A stretch of DNA of 64,000 nucleotides, taken from assembly GCA_023846275.1 (NCBI GenBank), contig JAIUJO010000141.1:1198001-1262000 (forward strand), in the 5' to 3' direction. Below the pieces are notes generated by a model that saw only the letters and a list, made by a program, of their open reading frames with translations, had not been told where the DNA came from and ran no database searches. This DNA is from Vanilla planifolia (taxonomy: Eukaryota; Streptophyta; Magnoliopsida; Asparagales; Orchidaceae). Positions 1 through 11,042 of this stretch are shown in pieces; position 1 is the stretch's first letter; the number at the start of each line of letters is the position of its first letter. The position numbers and the translations under genes are program-made.

Positions 1-22
1 GCAAATTCACTAATCACTTGAG
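1..22 (+). pseudogene. Kinesin-7 copy 1, 3' end of exon with KLQIHESLE-type motif
   Basis: The frame starting at base 2 reads QIH-stop-SLE and is followed at once by a GTATAT donor. The family has ..KLQIHESLE here, so GAG-type coding has become TAA at 11-13. It aligns with copy 2 at 46,852-46,873. Only the exon end is inside the window. Confidence 0.8.
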
Positions 23-117
23 GTATATTTCTAGTTTGTTCAATATGGCTCTATGTTGCATCACTATGAACTTTATTTATTTCTATTTGAATTGTAAGTT
101 CTACCTTTTTTGTGAAG

Positions 118-199
118 AGAGGCATATATGTTGCTGGTTTGAAAGAGGAGATTGTTACGTCCCCCAGACAAGTTCTTCTACTCAAGGAATTTGGTGAAT
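118..199 (+). pseudogene. Kinesin-7 copy 1, exon RGIYVAGL..EFGE
   Basis: The exon translates as RGIYVAGLKEEIVTSP followed by RQVLLLKEFGE, the segment before the switch-I region of kinesin-7 motors. It is open throughout. The acceptor is GAAG at 114-117. The donor is GC at 200-201 where copy 2 has a normal GT, so it is a minor-type or damaged donor. Confidence 0.9.
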
Positions 200-282
200 G
201 CAAGGCAAAAATGTCATTTCATCATTTTAGGTATATCATAGTAGCATTGCAACTAAATGGCACAATGTCTTTTATTTTACAA

Positions 283-350
283 TTGATTGACACATTGGGT
301 AGACAAACATGAATCTTTACAAAAGCCACTCCCATACAATTTTTTGCATG
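283..350 (+). pseudogene. Kinesin-7 copy 1, switch-I exon (RHIGETNMN..SSRSH)
   Basis: The frame reads (stop)HIG(stop)TNMNLYKSHSHTIFCM. This matches the invariant kinesin switch-I block RHIGETNMN.YSSRSHTIFRM. Arg and Glu are replaced by TGA (288-290) and TAG (300-302), SSR has become KSH, and FRM has become FCM. Switch I is essential for ATP hydrolysis, so the product could not work. The expected AG acceptor just before 283 reads AA, and the same change is seen in copy 2. Confidence 0.9.
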
Positions 351-425
351 GCATGTATATTTGTTTGTCATTGTGCTTTCTGTAGAATTTTTTTAAATAT
401 CTTAACAAATTAAATTTAATTCTTG

Positions 426-500
426 ATTGTTGAAAGTAGGGAGAGAAGTAGAGAAGGTAATTCAAATAATTGTTTTGATGCTGTTCGTGTACCTATTATG
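426..500 (+). pseudogene. Kinesin-7 copy 1, exon IVESRE..DAVRV
   Basis: The 25 codons read IVESRERSREGNSNN then CFDAVRVPIM, followed by a GTATGA donor. Kinesin-7 proteins have IESRE....VRVS.LNLVDLAGSE across this junction. The acceptor is TTG, where copy 2 keeps TAG, so splicing into this exon is broken. Confidence 0.85.
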
Positions 501-619
501 GTATGATGTTTTGGCAGCAAAATAATCATGCTTTTGTTTTGTTTGTTTCTCATATCTTATATTTCTTTTTAGAATAATTTTTTATGGTCTGTGTAATGTT
601 TTCTTTTTCTTTTTGATAG

Positions 620-766
620 AATTTGGTGGATCATGCTGGATCAAGACATGCTGTTAAAAAACAGTGCAGAAGGTGTGTGCTTTAGAGAAGGCTCATATAT
701 AAATAAGTGCTTGATGACCCTTGGTACTATAATTAAAAAACTAAGAGATGGTGTCGAAACCCAAGG
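620..766 (+). pseudogene. Kinesin-7 copy 1, switch-II exon (NLVDLAGSE..INKSL)
   Basis: After a GATAG acceptor the exon reads NLVDHAGSRHAVK. Following a single-A insertion in the A-run at 656-661, it continues SAEGVCFREGSYINKCLMTL and GTIIKKLRDGVETQG. This is the kinesin switch-II block (NLVDLAGSE) and the INKSL..LG helix. The conserved GSE is GSR. The exon ends at CAAGG with a GTATGT donor, phase 2, which fits the following GH..YRDSKLT exon of the family. Confidence 0.95.
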
Positions 767-2000
767 GTATGTTGCATCATTATATTTTTGCATTTCAATT
801 ATGTGGCTCACTTGTTGTTTCCCATGGAAGATTGTGATCAAGTGCTCATGTACCATATTGGGACACCAAGTTAACTCACAATTTGCAACATTCACTTAGT
901 GGAAATTCAAAAATTGCTATGATTTTTAACATCATCCTCTCATAGGTTCCTTATTCAATTTATTACATTTAAATTTGCTGAGAAATTTATTGCATGTATT
1001 CCCATACAGCCCGTGCAACTGACCTGACAACAGTTAAAATAAAAGGCTATGGGCTATTAAGATCATCAAAGATGGCTAACATAGTAGATGTAAATGAAAA
1101 CTAACTAGAACCTTATAAGCTTTGGCTAAAAGTATTGTCATGGTTAAGCCACTAACTTGTGTAGCCTTAAATAATTTTATGCTATCCATATCCACTTCTA
1201 TGTCTTCAAGGGACAAAAATTAATTGCATATATACAATGAACTCATGTTGAATTTAAAGATGTACTTGATTTGTCTGTGAGGTATTTTCATCTTGAGCCC
1301 TCTTTAGCAGACTTTTTTATGAGAATAGCAATAAAGGAAGTGAATGTATGAAAATGGTAAGAAGCAAAGGAAACAGGTGAATGGATTGGAGGATTTTTTT
1401 CATAAAATGATTGAATTCTCTAACAATCAATTCAAGTGGCTTCGAATTCATGAACTTTTGATTCTTAGAATTCCCTAAATTATTTAAGTTTATTACTTTT
1501 TAAAAGTTCTAATTTGTTTCATACATACTCATCATCCTTTTTTATAGTGCTTTAGGTATAACATTTAATCATAAAAACAAAAAAATGTGATTTTGATCAA
1601 CAATTTCAAATTTTGCACCTATTCTATTCTATCTACTCGTGTGTGCCCCTCACCCTACATCTGTACACCTATTTAAATGGGTTCTTCCAAATCCTATTTA
1701 TTTTCTACTTTTTTATTTTGTTCATGCTTCATAGTTATTGGAAATTGAAAGAAAATTAATCTAAAGCTATAACTTTATTTTGCTAAATATAAGCACTTTA
1801 CGAAGTGCCATATCTAAAGTTTCTTATTTCCTACATTTTTGACAAAAACTTTATACTAGTTTTAATGATAACAAAAATGTTATGGAGGTACTTGTTACGA
1901 ACTTCATAAGGATCTTTCTCCATTTTAAAAATTATTTTTAAGATAATTGTTGTTTCCCAAATATTGATACAAGTAAAAATGGGTTTTCTCAATCGCTGTG
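767..2000 (+). other. Intron sequence shared with copy 2
   Basis: There are no coding remnants. Bases 767-1,672 align with 47,616-48,510 in copy 2, with many substitutions and small gaps. This shows that intron sequence was duplicated with the exons. The similarity stops abruptly near 1,672. The rest of the stretch is AT-rich with no recognised element. Confidence 0.75.
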
Positions 2001-4300
2001 GCCTGGAGTACAAACCTCCCCCTTGCTTAAATCATTATTATTCTTATATGGTCCCACTTGCAATCTTTTGTGTTGCACCATTTTTTCATGCAACTTTGTT
2101 CTTCCACTCTCCGCTTTCTTTCTTCTCATCATCTACCTTTTGATGTCTCTATCATCTTCACAATGCCTCCTTGGTGGGCAAGCTCGCTTTTCTCCTCATC
2201 ACTAGGTATCATTGCTTAATCTAGTTGATCCTTGCGTTCGTCAACCATCCTTTTATTTGTTAGGTACTATACCATGCATCATTTCTTTGCCTCTTCAAAC
2301 CTTATTTCGTATTCTTGTTATTCCTTTGTCCTCGATATAATGCTCTATCCCCCTGTCTTGCTTCCGACAAACAACTTCATTTCAGGAAGAAGGCTAGAAC
2401 TCACCTTTGTAAATCAATGAATTTGGCACAAGTTGTGCCCACTCTCTCCTCCCACAAGCATGGCACTAGCATCCACTCTGTTGCCCTTCAAGTTGCAACC
2501 ACTTCAACTGCCTGCTCACTTATACATACAACACTCATATTTCCCCTACCTCTCCCAAACTCTTCCTTAGCAAATTATTAAATGAAACTTTATTCCAAAG
2601 CCATCTACAATTGTCTAAATGTCTTAATCCATTTTCCAAGCAAGTTTTATGTAGCAACATAACTTTAACTATGCTAGAATGGTGGTGTTGACATCTTAGA
2701 GTTGGCATTAGAATATGAGGTGAATGGTTTAGTTAACTTTTTAAGTACTGTATTAAAATACTATTCCTTATCATACATTCATCTTGTTGAGGCCATGACA
2801 TGGTAAGCTAGAGCAGGACACAATTGATATGAGGGGAATGGATTCTCCTAACTTCATTAAGTTGGTGGTGATTGTACTCAACATGACTCCATGCCATTGG
2901 ATGCCATACAACATCTTATTGTAGATACCATTGATTATGTTGAGGGATCATCTAGCTCTAAGTTTGTCATATGGTGATAGCCATTAGTTATAAGATTTGT
3001 CCTTTGAAGTTGATTGTCATTGAATCTAACAAAGTTAAGCCCATCATCCCTTAAAAAGAGGTGGTTCCTCTTCCCTTCATTTGCTCAGGAATTATTGATT
3101 CTCCTCCCTAGCCCAAGGAATCAACCCTCAAACGTTCATTGTTTGAATGTTAGATGTTGGCACGATAGCTCCTAGATTTATGAATATAGAGATCAACTTA
3201 TGTCCTTTAAGCATACGATTATGGCTTTACTTGGGATCAAACTTGATGATGTTAAATTCTATAGCATTTTTTATAATTTAAGGCTTATTCATAATAAAGG
3301 TTATTATCCTAATTGTAATTATTACTTAAGTGGTTTGATCTTGGGCCCCTCGCTCGAGGTGTTTTTAATTACTTATGCTTACAATGACTTGGACTTTAAG
3401 ATAACCTCTTGACATGAATTTACAGAATTTACCCCCTTTAATTGTAGCAAATAGGAAGGAAGCAAGTGAGAAATGTAGTGATTCTTCTTATAAATATTAT
3501 GGTGGATGATGTTCCTTGCTTGGGCCCCACCATTATTTTGTTCAAAAATTGTTTAAGGAATCAAATCCATTCTAAGCTTTCTTGAGCTCTGTCTAACGAG
3601 AATGGATGATAGTCTTCCCAAATTCCTTTTTGTGGTTCTCCTTAAACCCATTCTTTGATTACTAATCTTGCATCATTTCTTATACAACTAAATCCATGGG
3701 TAATCTTATTAAAGTTCAAGAAGTTTTGAACTAACTATTAAAATTTAAAGTTATTATGGAGCATCATGGGATTTTACCTTGTGAGATGGCCCTCAACATT
3801 ACTTATCAATGCTAAAGTGGATCAAATTGTTATGCAAGTCCTAAAAGCGATCTAGATCCCTTGAAGAAAATATATAGTTTTTCTTTTCTGCAAGAGCATC
3901 TTCTCCTTGCATGATTGGTTGCTTTATAAGGAAAGACAATGTCAACTTGATATCCTTAGCTTTAAGAAGTTTATCTCTTGTGGACTGCTCAACATGCAAA
4001 GTTTTCTTGGTTGCATGTTGAAGAAATCAACTTGAACTTATTTTATGGTGATTAGAATTTTCAAAGGAATCTAATTCTCTTGGAATGACTATTTGCGAAT
4101 GCTATTGGAAGGCACAATTTCTCATATCGTACTGCACAACCCATGTCTAATATATTGGTTAGACAACATATCGTATAATAGATTTCTATTTAGTAATTAG
4201 GTAATTAATTGTATAGGTTTGGTTCAATCCTTGTATTTGTATTATGATAAGAAATCTCTAGCAACTAATAATATTGATCCAATTCACCTTTCGCGTTGTA
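2001..4300. other. Unclassified insert, less AT-rich than its surroundings
   Basis: This block inside the long intron is richer in C and G than its flanks and has no counterpart beside copy 2. It resembles old transposon sequence, but no domain could be recognised on either strand. Several short open frames (for example 2,315-2,581 and 3,200-3,412) show no family similarity I can name. Confidence 0.35.
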
Positions 4301-5976
4301 CAATCCGTAACATAAATGCAAAACAGCATAACGTTGACTGTAATAGGCAAATAATAGCATAGTACAAGTATAAAGCATGATAAAGATAGCAACGCATTGG
4401 TGTATCAATTCTATATATACGTTGTTCTAATACAATCCATAATTGCATATGCAAAGACGGTTGGATGAGCAATTAGACAAGACGATCTCTCAATTAAGAG
4501 GTACATAGCTTATTGAATTCTTTCATTTTCATTTTGCATTAGTACGATCGTTAAAATCTATGATGTGTCATACTAGCATGATCGTCTTGTTGTACTAATA
4601 TGATAACCTTAAATTATCAAGTTGACTTGTGCTCTCAAAATTTTCAAATGCAACAGAATTTTCAGTAAACACTTGTACTATATGTTCATTTGTTCAGAGC
4701 AATAAAATTTTTATCATTTTCCCTTTTCACACTTAGGCCAAAAAGCATCCCAATCCCAACTGCTATGGTTGTACTAGTACGATTTAGATGATTTCGTCAT
4801 ACAATCATTACACAAAAACATTCTAATGATCTACAGCAATTTCAACTTCTCTGGGAACTCATATGCATCCCTTTCTTGACACTCAATTTGATTAATGAAT
4901 GATTTAAGAAAAGAGTGTGGGCTACATCTTTGTCTTTCTAAGTTATATCTTCAAATCAAAATTAAAAATCCCTTTCTTTCTTGTAGTCTTCCTTTTTCTT
5001 TTTTCAATCTTTTTTTTTTGAATTGCAATACTGTTTTCTTTCCTTCTTCCTCTTCAACTCTTCCCTTTCTCTCTTTGTGCTTTCACTCTCTTCCTTCTCT
5101 CCCAAAGTTTTCCAAACATATGCACTAAGTCTTTGGCATGGGAGAAGTCAAGAGGACTAAAATGATTTCTTTTTACTAATATTTTCCTTGTAAATTTACA
5201 AAAAATTCAATTCACCTCTTAAAACTACTAGCCACGTATCTATAGATTCCTCATAATGATACCTTCACAACTATATACTCGAATATAAAGTAGGGCATAG
5301 GTTTCTTCTTTATCTCATCTCCTTTAAACACCACTTCAAGTTCCTCTTGAAGCCCATGTGGCCTAAGAACATATTACTAAAAAATAAGCACTAAAAGAGG
5401 GGGGTAATACTTATCATAATACATGCTTTTGCAATCCAGAACACTACTCAATGTTTTGATGTCGTCAAAGTCACACTGTCAAGGTCACAGTTGTTCTGTC
5501 AAAGTTGCCAAGGGATTCGCTTAATTTAGTGTTATTTGTGAAAAAAAATTGTGTTTTCAAAATAGCCAACAAGCATATGGTTGATCAATATACAGAGTAG
5601 TTTTTTAATTTTTTTTCTTAAATTATCTTTTACTTTATGAAAATACATGCACAATTATATAGACTATAGAGGTTTTTATGAACTATTTGTAAATATTAGT
5701 GTAGGAATAAAAACATTGTTTACACAAACTAAGTAGAGGGTCATAGCTGCTATGTTTGTTTAAAGTAGTTGATAAAACAAGAATAAACTTTGCTATGATG
5801 GATTTTATGGGTTGTATAGAACTTGTAAAAATAAGATTACTTTTGGTTCTTAAGAGTAATGTTGACCTGAAGCCCTTTTCTTTTAAGTTTTAGATGAAGA
5901 CAGCTATGCTTCAAGCTATTAACAAACAAATCACTTAGCAACTTACATAGTTTGATGTATATCACTTTTAAGTTTT
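4301..5976. other. AT-rich intronic stretch, nothing recognised
   Basis: I see no exon, RNA gene or transposon domain here. A pyrimidine-rich patch at 4,968-5,108 yields a chance open frame rich in Ser, Leu and Phe. Confidence 0.5.
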
Positions 5977-6055
5977 TCATATTTTATCTTGCATTCTCAA
6001 TACCTTGAGCAGTTACTGTGGTATGCTTTACAATGACTTATTGCAACCATGCTAT
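5977..6055 (+). pseudogene. Possible remnant of the kinesin [16 protein letters not shown] exon
   Basis: Between the switch-II exon and the FASRAL exon the family needs an exon [31 protein letters not shown]. Here CATATT-TTAT is followed by GCATTCTCAA, a TTG..GTTAC stretch and ATGC..ACAATGACT..TGCAA, all in the expected order. This fits a copy that has lost the YRDSKLT codons and several others. It is suggestive only, and the frame is broken in several places. Confidence 0.4.
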
Positions 6056-6301
6056 TCTTTCAAATCTGACTAATTATATAGGAACTTCCATTGTAAGTAG
6101 TGTGGCTTATTGTGTTTAGCTTCAATCTAGTGAAAATAACTTCATAAATAGTTTTGCAGTGATGACATATAATTTTTTTGTAGGCTTCTCCTCATGTTAA
6201 TGTTATGCTATTTCCAAGAGATCTTTTAGTTATTTAGATGAAACATTTGTCAAACGTTAACTGATTATTTTTTGTTATTTATCATAATTTTTTTGTTGTA
6301 G

Positions 6302-6382
6302 ATCGATGCAGATAAGACAAAAAGAAGTCTCTTGTTTGCAAGCAGGGCTCTTCAAGTAAAAAATTGTGCCTGTGTGAGTGAG
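6302..6382 (+). pseudogene. Kinesin-7 copy 1, exon IDADKTK..FASRALQVKN
   Basis: A TTGTAG acceptor leads into IDADKTKRSLLFASRALQV and KNCACVSE, then a GTTTAC donor. This is the motor C-terminus (HADET..SL.FA.RA..V.N) of kinesin-7. The 27 codons are fully open and closely match the family, so this is among the best-preserved exons in the window. Confidence 0.93.
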
Positions 6383-6531
6383 GTTTACTTCATCTACAAG
6401 TTCTTCGTACTATAAAACAACTTTCAATTAAGCAGACTATAATGTTTTTTATTTCTTTTTCTTTAATTGACTACTTTAGATATTTTCCTATAATTTTAAA
6501 TTTTGAAACTATTGTTTCTTTCAACAAAAAG

Positions 6532-6600
6532 ATTGCAACTAATGTTCTGCTCTTGAAGCAACAAAAAAGGGAAATAGGGGACCTTTGGGCAAAGTTTCTG
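6532..6600 (+). pseudogene. Kinesin-7 copy 1, neck exon (LLLKQQKREIGDLWAK)
   Basis: The 23 codons read IATNVLLLKQQKREIGDLWA then KFL, against the family pattern IL.DAALLKRQK.EIEELR.KL directly after the motor. There is no stop. Arg to Trp (CGG to TGG) is a typical methylated-CpG change. The donor at 6,601 is GTGTTT. Confidence 0.9.
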
Positions 6601-6833
6601 GTGTTTCTTTTTTACTCTAAAGACTTCGATCCTCTTTTTTTACCCAACCAGAAAAAAAGTAATCTTTTTATGCATTTATGTTGTAGAGCTGTCACTCTTA
6701 ACAACTTAAAGGAGAAATTCTTAATCTGCTCAATAATTTATTAATATATGGCTCTATACTTAGTTTTTTAATTTTGACATTTCATTTGTTGAGATACAAT
6801 TGTACATGATTGCACTCAATTTTCGTGTTACAG

Positions 6834-6981
6834 AGTGAGCTTGGGAAGGAGTGAATAGCTTTGGAGTTGGAGGAGGAAAAGAAAGCAAAAGCTTGTTAAG
6901 AGATAAGGTTAATAGAACAAGAAAGGAAGATTAAGAATCTAACCTCACTAATATTATGTTCTAAAAAGGATGAAAAAGTTT
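6834..6981 (+). pseudogene. Kinesin-7 copy 1, coiled-coil exon (IALELEEEKKAKA)
   Basis: After a TTACAG acceptor the frame reads SELGKE-stop-IALELEEEKKAKAC-stop-EIRLIEQERKIKNLTSL, then ILCSKKDEK. Kinesin-7 proteins carry ERERIALELEEEKKA..ER.R.LQEQ.KKI.NL at this point, a charged coiled-coil start. Two in-frame stops are visible. Both fit single substitutions of Arg or Glu codons. Confidence 0.92.
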
Positions 6982-8389
6982 TTCATTTAAAGTTAATGCT
7001 TTTTTCCTTTGGTTGATTTGCAATCTAATTCTTTTTTTCACTTTTTATATGATGTTTAGACGGACTTTTGTTGCTAGTTGCAAATTTCCTTTTATTTGAA
7101 AACTTGGTTATGTTTAGCATTGAAAAACTTTTTTGCTAAAACATCGAATTTTTCTTAACCATTAATTTTTCTTTTGGTGTCATATCATGGCTGAAGGAAG
7201 TCATAGTATATTATATGTTTTTCAATACAGATAATGTTTTTTATTAGGTTATTTGTATAGCTTATTGATTGTCTTTTTGAATATTTCTAGAATTTATGTT
7301 TTATGTTTAGTTATCTAAACCTTACAAATACTTGTATTTTATTCATTATGGTATATGGAACATCTCATTAATGAGACTAAATGGGATTGCATTGGATTGG
7401 CTTTAGTTTATTAGATTATGAGTTCTGCTAGAAAGATCTGGTAACAACCTTGTCACATGTGCAATATGAAATGTTCTGTAGTTCTTCATGGTGATGGTCA
7501 TAACACGATTGGCCTTTTAGGTACGAGAGTAACCTTATTATGGATTTCGAACATGACCTACAAAGAAGAATTTTATGAAGTTAGGGAAAGAAGTGGCTTG
7601 TACTTCATTTGATAGAACTTTGCTATGTTTATTATTTGTATCCAAAATATTTGATGTTATTTCCTCTTAAAAAGGATGGAAAATTTCCAATGAGTTTCAA
7701 ATCATTTGGAATTGACCTTGTTTTCCTAAAAGGAGGTTTAAGATTCAATGTGAGCATTGCCTTTTTTTTCTTCAAAACAAATTACTTTCAAAATTTTTTA
7801 TGATTATAAAACCATTGTTAACCATGGAATTATGGAATATTTTATAGCACAAAATTTCTTAAAGTAAAGCAGAAAGAAAGTTTTTCCAAAATGAACCTTA
7901 ATCATCTTATTTTTGGCTTTGTTCAGCCAGCATCTTAGGATTGCTCGAGTCCATCTTTAATTGTTTTGAAACTGTTTATGGCCCTGATTAGCTTTGTTTG
8001 GCTTGTATTCCTACTCATCAATCCCACTTTTTAGTTATTATAATATTACATTCTTAACATTTTTTATCTAAAACAATTATGAAGGGTCACCTTTTTTCCT
8101 TACAATTATTTGATTTCTTTGCATTGTAAGTGATTGTTGTATCATTGGTTATGTATATACAATGAAATTTTAATTTCTTTATTTATCTTTTTGTTGAATC
8201 CTCTCATCATATTATATTTTTGTTTGTCGTTTACAATTTCTAAGCTTATCATGCACCTATAAGAACTTGGCTTCATATTTTGACATTTTTTTATTTTGTC
8301 ATTTATTTTGCATTGTTATATTTTATCTTTAAAGATGTATTATTATTATTACTGTTATTATTATTAAAATAATGCTTTTTTGGTTACAG
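6982..8389. other. Intron, AT-rich with a TTA microsatellite
   Basis: Apart from a TTA/TTG trinucleotide run at about 8,338-8,366, just before the next acceptor, I see no feature. The middle part (about 7,400-7,950) has an unremarkable composition and only short chance frames. Confidence 0.5.
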
Positions 8390-8446
8390 GCAAGGAGGCA
8401 GGTGACCTGGTGTCCTAGGCCTTTTCAAAATAAAATGATTGGTGAG
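8390..8446 (+). pseudogene. Kinesin-7 copy 1, small exon with TWCP motif
   Basis: A TTACAG acceptor and GTAATG donor enclose codons ARRQVTWCPRPFQNKMIGE with no stop. Plant kinesin-7 proteins have an RR.TWCP motif after the first coiled coil, from memory of the family. The order fits, lying between the LELEEEKKA exon and later coiled-coil exons. Confidence 0.75.
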
Positions 8447-8843
8447 GTAATGTTGGTTGATGCATCCATTATAGTTATTTTAGCCTTCATTTCTGTTGTC
8501 TACTTTATGATTTATTTATTCTAGATTGTAATATTTCTAATATTATGCAATAAATTCTATTAATTCGTTGACAACCTTTCATTTCCTTTTCTATGAAGGA
8601 AAAAGATATGCCTTGCATTTGTCATATAAGAACATGAGAATATAAGATGGATTTCTTTGGATATCAACTTAAGCTTCCATGTAAATTATGATATGTTCAT
8701 TGGAAATAACTAATCCATTGCAACTAATTACGTTCTTTATAGCCATGTACTTGATAAGCAAAGAGTGTGCAGAGTTTATCTCAGGTCGCTTTTAATTTGG
8801 CGTGAGGTGCCATATCATGAAATTGTATGACTGATAAACACAC

Positions 8844-9436
8844 ATTAATTTTAGGAGATGCAGTTGGCTTCCCCCCTAACAGGATGGATAAAAGTAAATT
8901 GCAATGTTGCGGTTGGTGATTCCATTGCTGGTCTTGGCATGGTTGTCAGAAATTGCATGGGAAGGCCGCTCTTGGTGATTGGCAAGAGGGTTTTCTACCA
9001 GGCCACTGATATGATGGAGGTCCAGGCTATGCTCGTGGCCCTTAACTTGCTTAAGGGTTCCCTTCCCCTCCACTAGCTTGTGGAAATTCAGACTGACTCG
9101 ATGACGGTACTCCAGGTGGTCCGTGAGATGATATCCCACCCCCCTGAGGATGGCTATTTTGTTGAGACACTTAACTGTGCCAGGGGTCTGAAGGCAGTCC
9201 GGTTTTCCCATATTCATAGAGATTGGAACGTGCCTACTGACTGGGTGGCTCGTGCTGCATGCTTCAATGAGTTCGTATAGGATCCCAAGGAATCCATCCC
9301 CAAGCCCCTCAAACTCATGTTGTCTGATTTCTTGTTTGATCCCCCTTGATGGTCCTACTTGCAATTTCTTGTATGGCTACTGCCACTTTTGATGTAATTT
9401 TATATCATAGTTTAAAAAAAAATTAATTTTAAGAGA
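8844..9436 (+). mobile_element. 5'-truncated LINE insertion, RNase H tail, with target-site duplication
   Basis: The insert 8,859-9,421 carries only the 3' end of a plant L1-type LINE. It is bounded by 15-bp direct repeats ATTAATTTTAGGAGA (8,844-8,858) and ATTAATTTTAAGAGA (9,422-9,436), one mismatch apart. It ends in a short A tract at 9,414-9,422. The reading frame encodes an RNase H domain of the RVT_3 type: GWIKVNCNVA, GLGMVVRNCMGRPL, then VEIQTDS and HIHRDWNVPTDWVARAA. The first catalytic Asp of the usual VNxDGA is Asn here. One TAG at 9,074-9,076 and a second stop near 9,278 interrupt the frame. It lies in an intron of kinesin copy 1. Confidence 0.9.
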
Positions 9437-9631
9437 CATTATTTTAAGTATTATTTAGATAGTTTTGATATTTAAATTATAGTGTTATATAGATGTTAAT
9501 GTTACCCAAAATTTATCAATATTTTTTTTATTGTTTAGTAAATATTATCTAAATAATCTACTATTCTTATTATTAATATGAAGTTGTTCATCATCTACAT
9601 GTTGCTTATATTTGCGAAATGCAATTACAAT
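9437..9631. other. AT-rich intron spacer
   Basis: This short AT-rich stretch lies between the LINE and the following direct duplication. I see no feature in it. Confidence 0.5.
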
Positions 9632-10326
9632 TTTAAATAAAATTTTTTAAAGATGTAATCAAATAATACGCCTAATATATTTAAATAATATTATAGTGTA
9701 TGCCATTATAGTTTAACCAAACGCTCTATTGATATTTTATTTTGTCGTTAGCTCTTGGCAATATCATCTCAACTTTGCTTCTTTGCATGTCGTGTAGCTT
9801 TATTTTTTAGTAATGATCTCCTACCCGACTTTATGAGTTACTAATGTATATGATTTATGTCAACACTTATATTGAATGGTTTAGTTCTCATTATGCATTT
9901 ATTTAGTGAAATCAATATATAACAAGTCATTATCCATGTTTAATGATTGTGAAGCCAACAACATACCAATGAAAGGTCCCATTTTGCCAATTGCTTCTTA
10001 TTTATAGAGAAAATAAAGATCATTAGAGGATACACTCTCAAGAATCTCTAAGTCATTAAAGCCATTCTTGTAATTTTTTGAATTATCCTTCTCAAGAATA
10101 GGGCCACCCTTTTCATATTTTCTCAATAATATTTCTCTTATTTTCTTGTGAACGTAAGGCAGTAGCCTTGGGTTTGTTTATTGAGATACTTATATTTGTT
10201 CAATGGCTATTTAAGAAATCTTATATATTTTACGACAGGCTATACTATTTATTAGATTAGAATTGCTAAAATGTCCATCTAATTCAATTTTAACACATCA
10301 ATCTTTCAAAACAACTAATCATGTTA
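9632..10326. repeat. Direct duplication of ~700 bp, unit 1
   Basis: This unit aligns along its length with 10,332-11,042, offset about 700 bp. Shared landmarks in order are AAAGATG..AATAATAC, TTAGCTCTTGGCAATATC, ATGAGTTACTAATGTATATG, CTTATTTATAGAGAAAATAA, GAATAGGGCCACCC, CTTATTTTCTTGTGAAC and AACTAATCATGTT. The TTATTTATAGAGA box followed by a TTTCTCTTATTTTCTTGTGAAC segment looks like an LTR promoter and R region. Two tandem solo LTRs is therefore an option, but no TG..CA ends are certain. Confidence 0.85.
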
Positions 10327-10331
10327 TCAAA

Positions 10332-11042
10332 GTTTAAATAATATTATTTAAAGATGAAATTAAATAATACAACTAATATATTTAAATAATATTATAGTGT
10401 ATTCCATAATAATTTAACCAAATGCCCTTTTGATATTTTATTTTGCCATTAGCTCTTAGCAATATCATCTCAACTTTGCTTCTTGGGCGTCATGTGGCTT
10501 TATTCTTTAGTAATGATCTACCACCCGTATTAGCTCTAATTTCCACTTTATGAGTTACTAATGTATATGTTTTATGTCAACACTTATATTGATTGGTTTA
10601 GTTCTCATTATCATTAATTTAGTGAAATTAATATGTAACAAGTCGTTATCCATGTCTAATGATAGTGAAGCCAACATCAAGCCAAAAAAAGGTCCTCTTT
10701 CGCCAATTGCTTCTTATTTATAGAGAAAATAATGATCATTAGAGGATACACTATCAAGAGTTTTCTAAGTCATTAAAACCATTCTAGTATTTTTCCAATT
10801 ATTATTCTCAAGAATAGGGCCACCCCTTTCAACTTTTCTTGATAATGTTTCTCTTATTTTCTTGTGAACCTGAGGCCATAGCCTGAGGTGTGCTTATTGA
10901 GATACTTCCATTTGTTTAATGGCCATTTTAGAAATCTTATATATTTTTAGGGATTTTATACTATTTATTAGATTACAATAGCCAAATTATCCATCTAATT
11001 CAATTTAGACACATCAAATTTTATAAACAACTAATCATGTTG
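10332..11042. repeat. Direct duplication of ~700 bp, unit 2
   Basis: This is the second unit of the pair described at 9,632-10,326. It has one extra segment, ATTAGCTCTAATTTCC, near 10,530 that unit 1 lacks, and many point differences. The duplication is therefore not recent. Confidence 0.85.

Noticed and set aside
8876-9364. 162-codon minus-strand open frame
   Set aside because: It is the antisense shadow of the LINE RNase H reading frame, which has clear domain motifs on the + strand.
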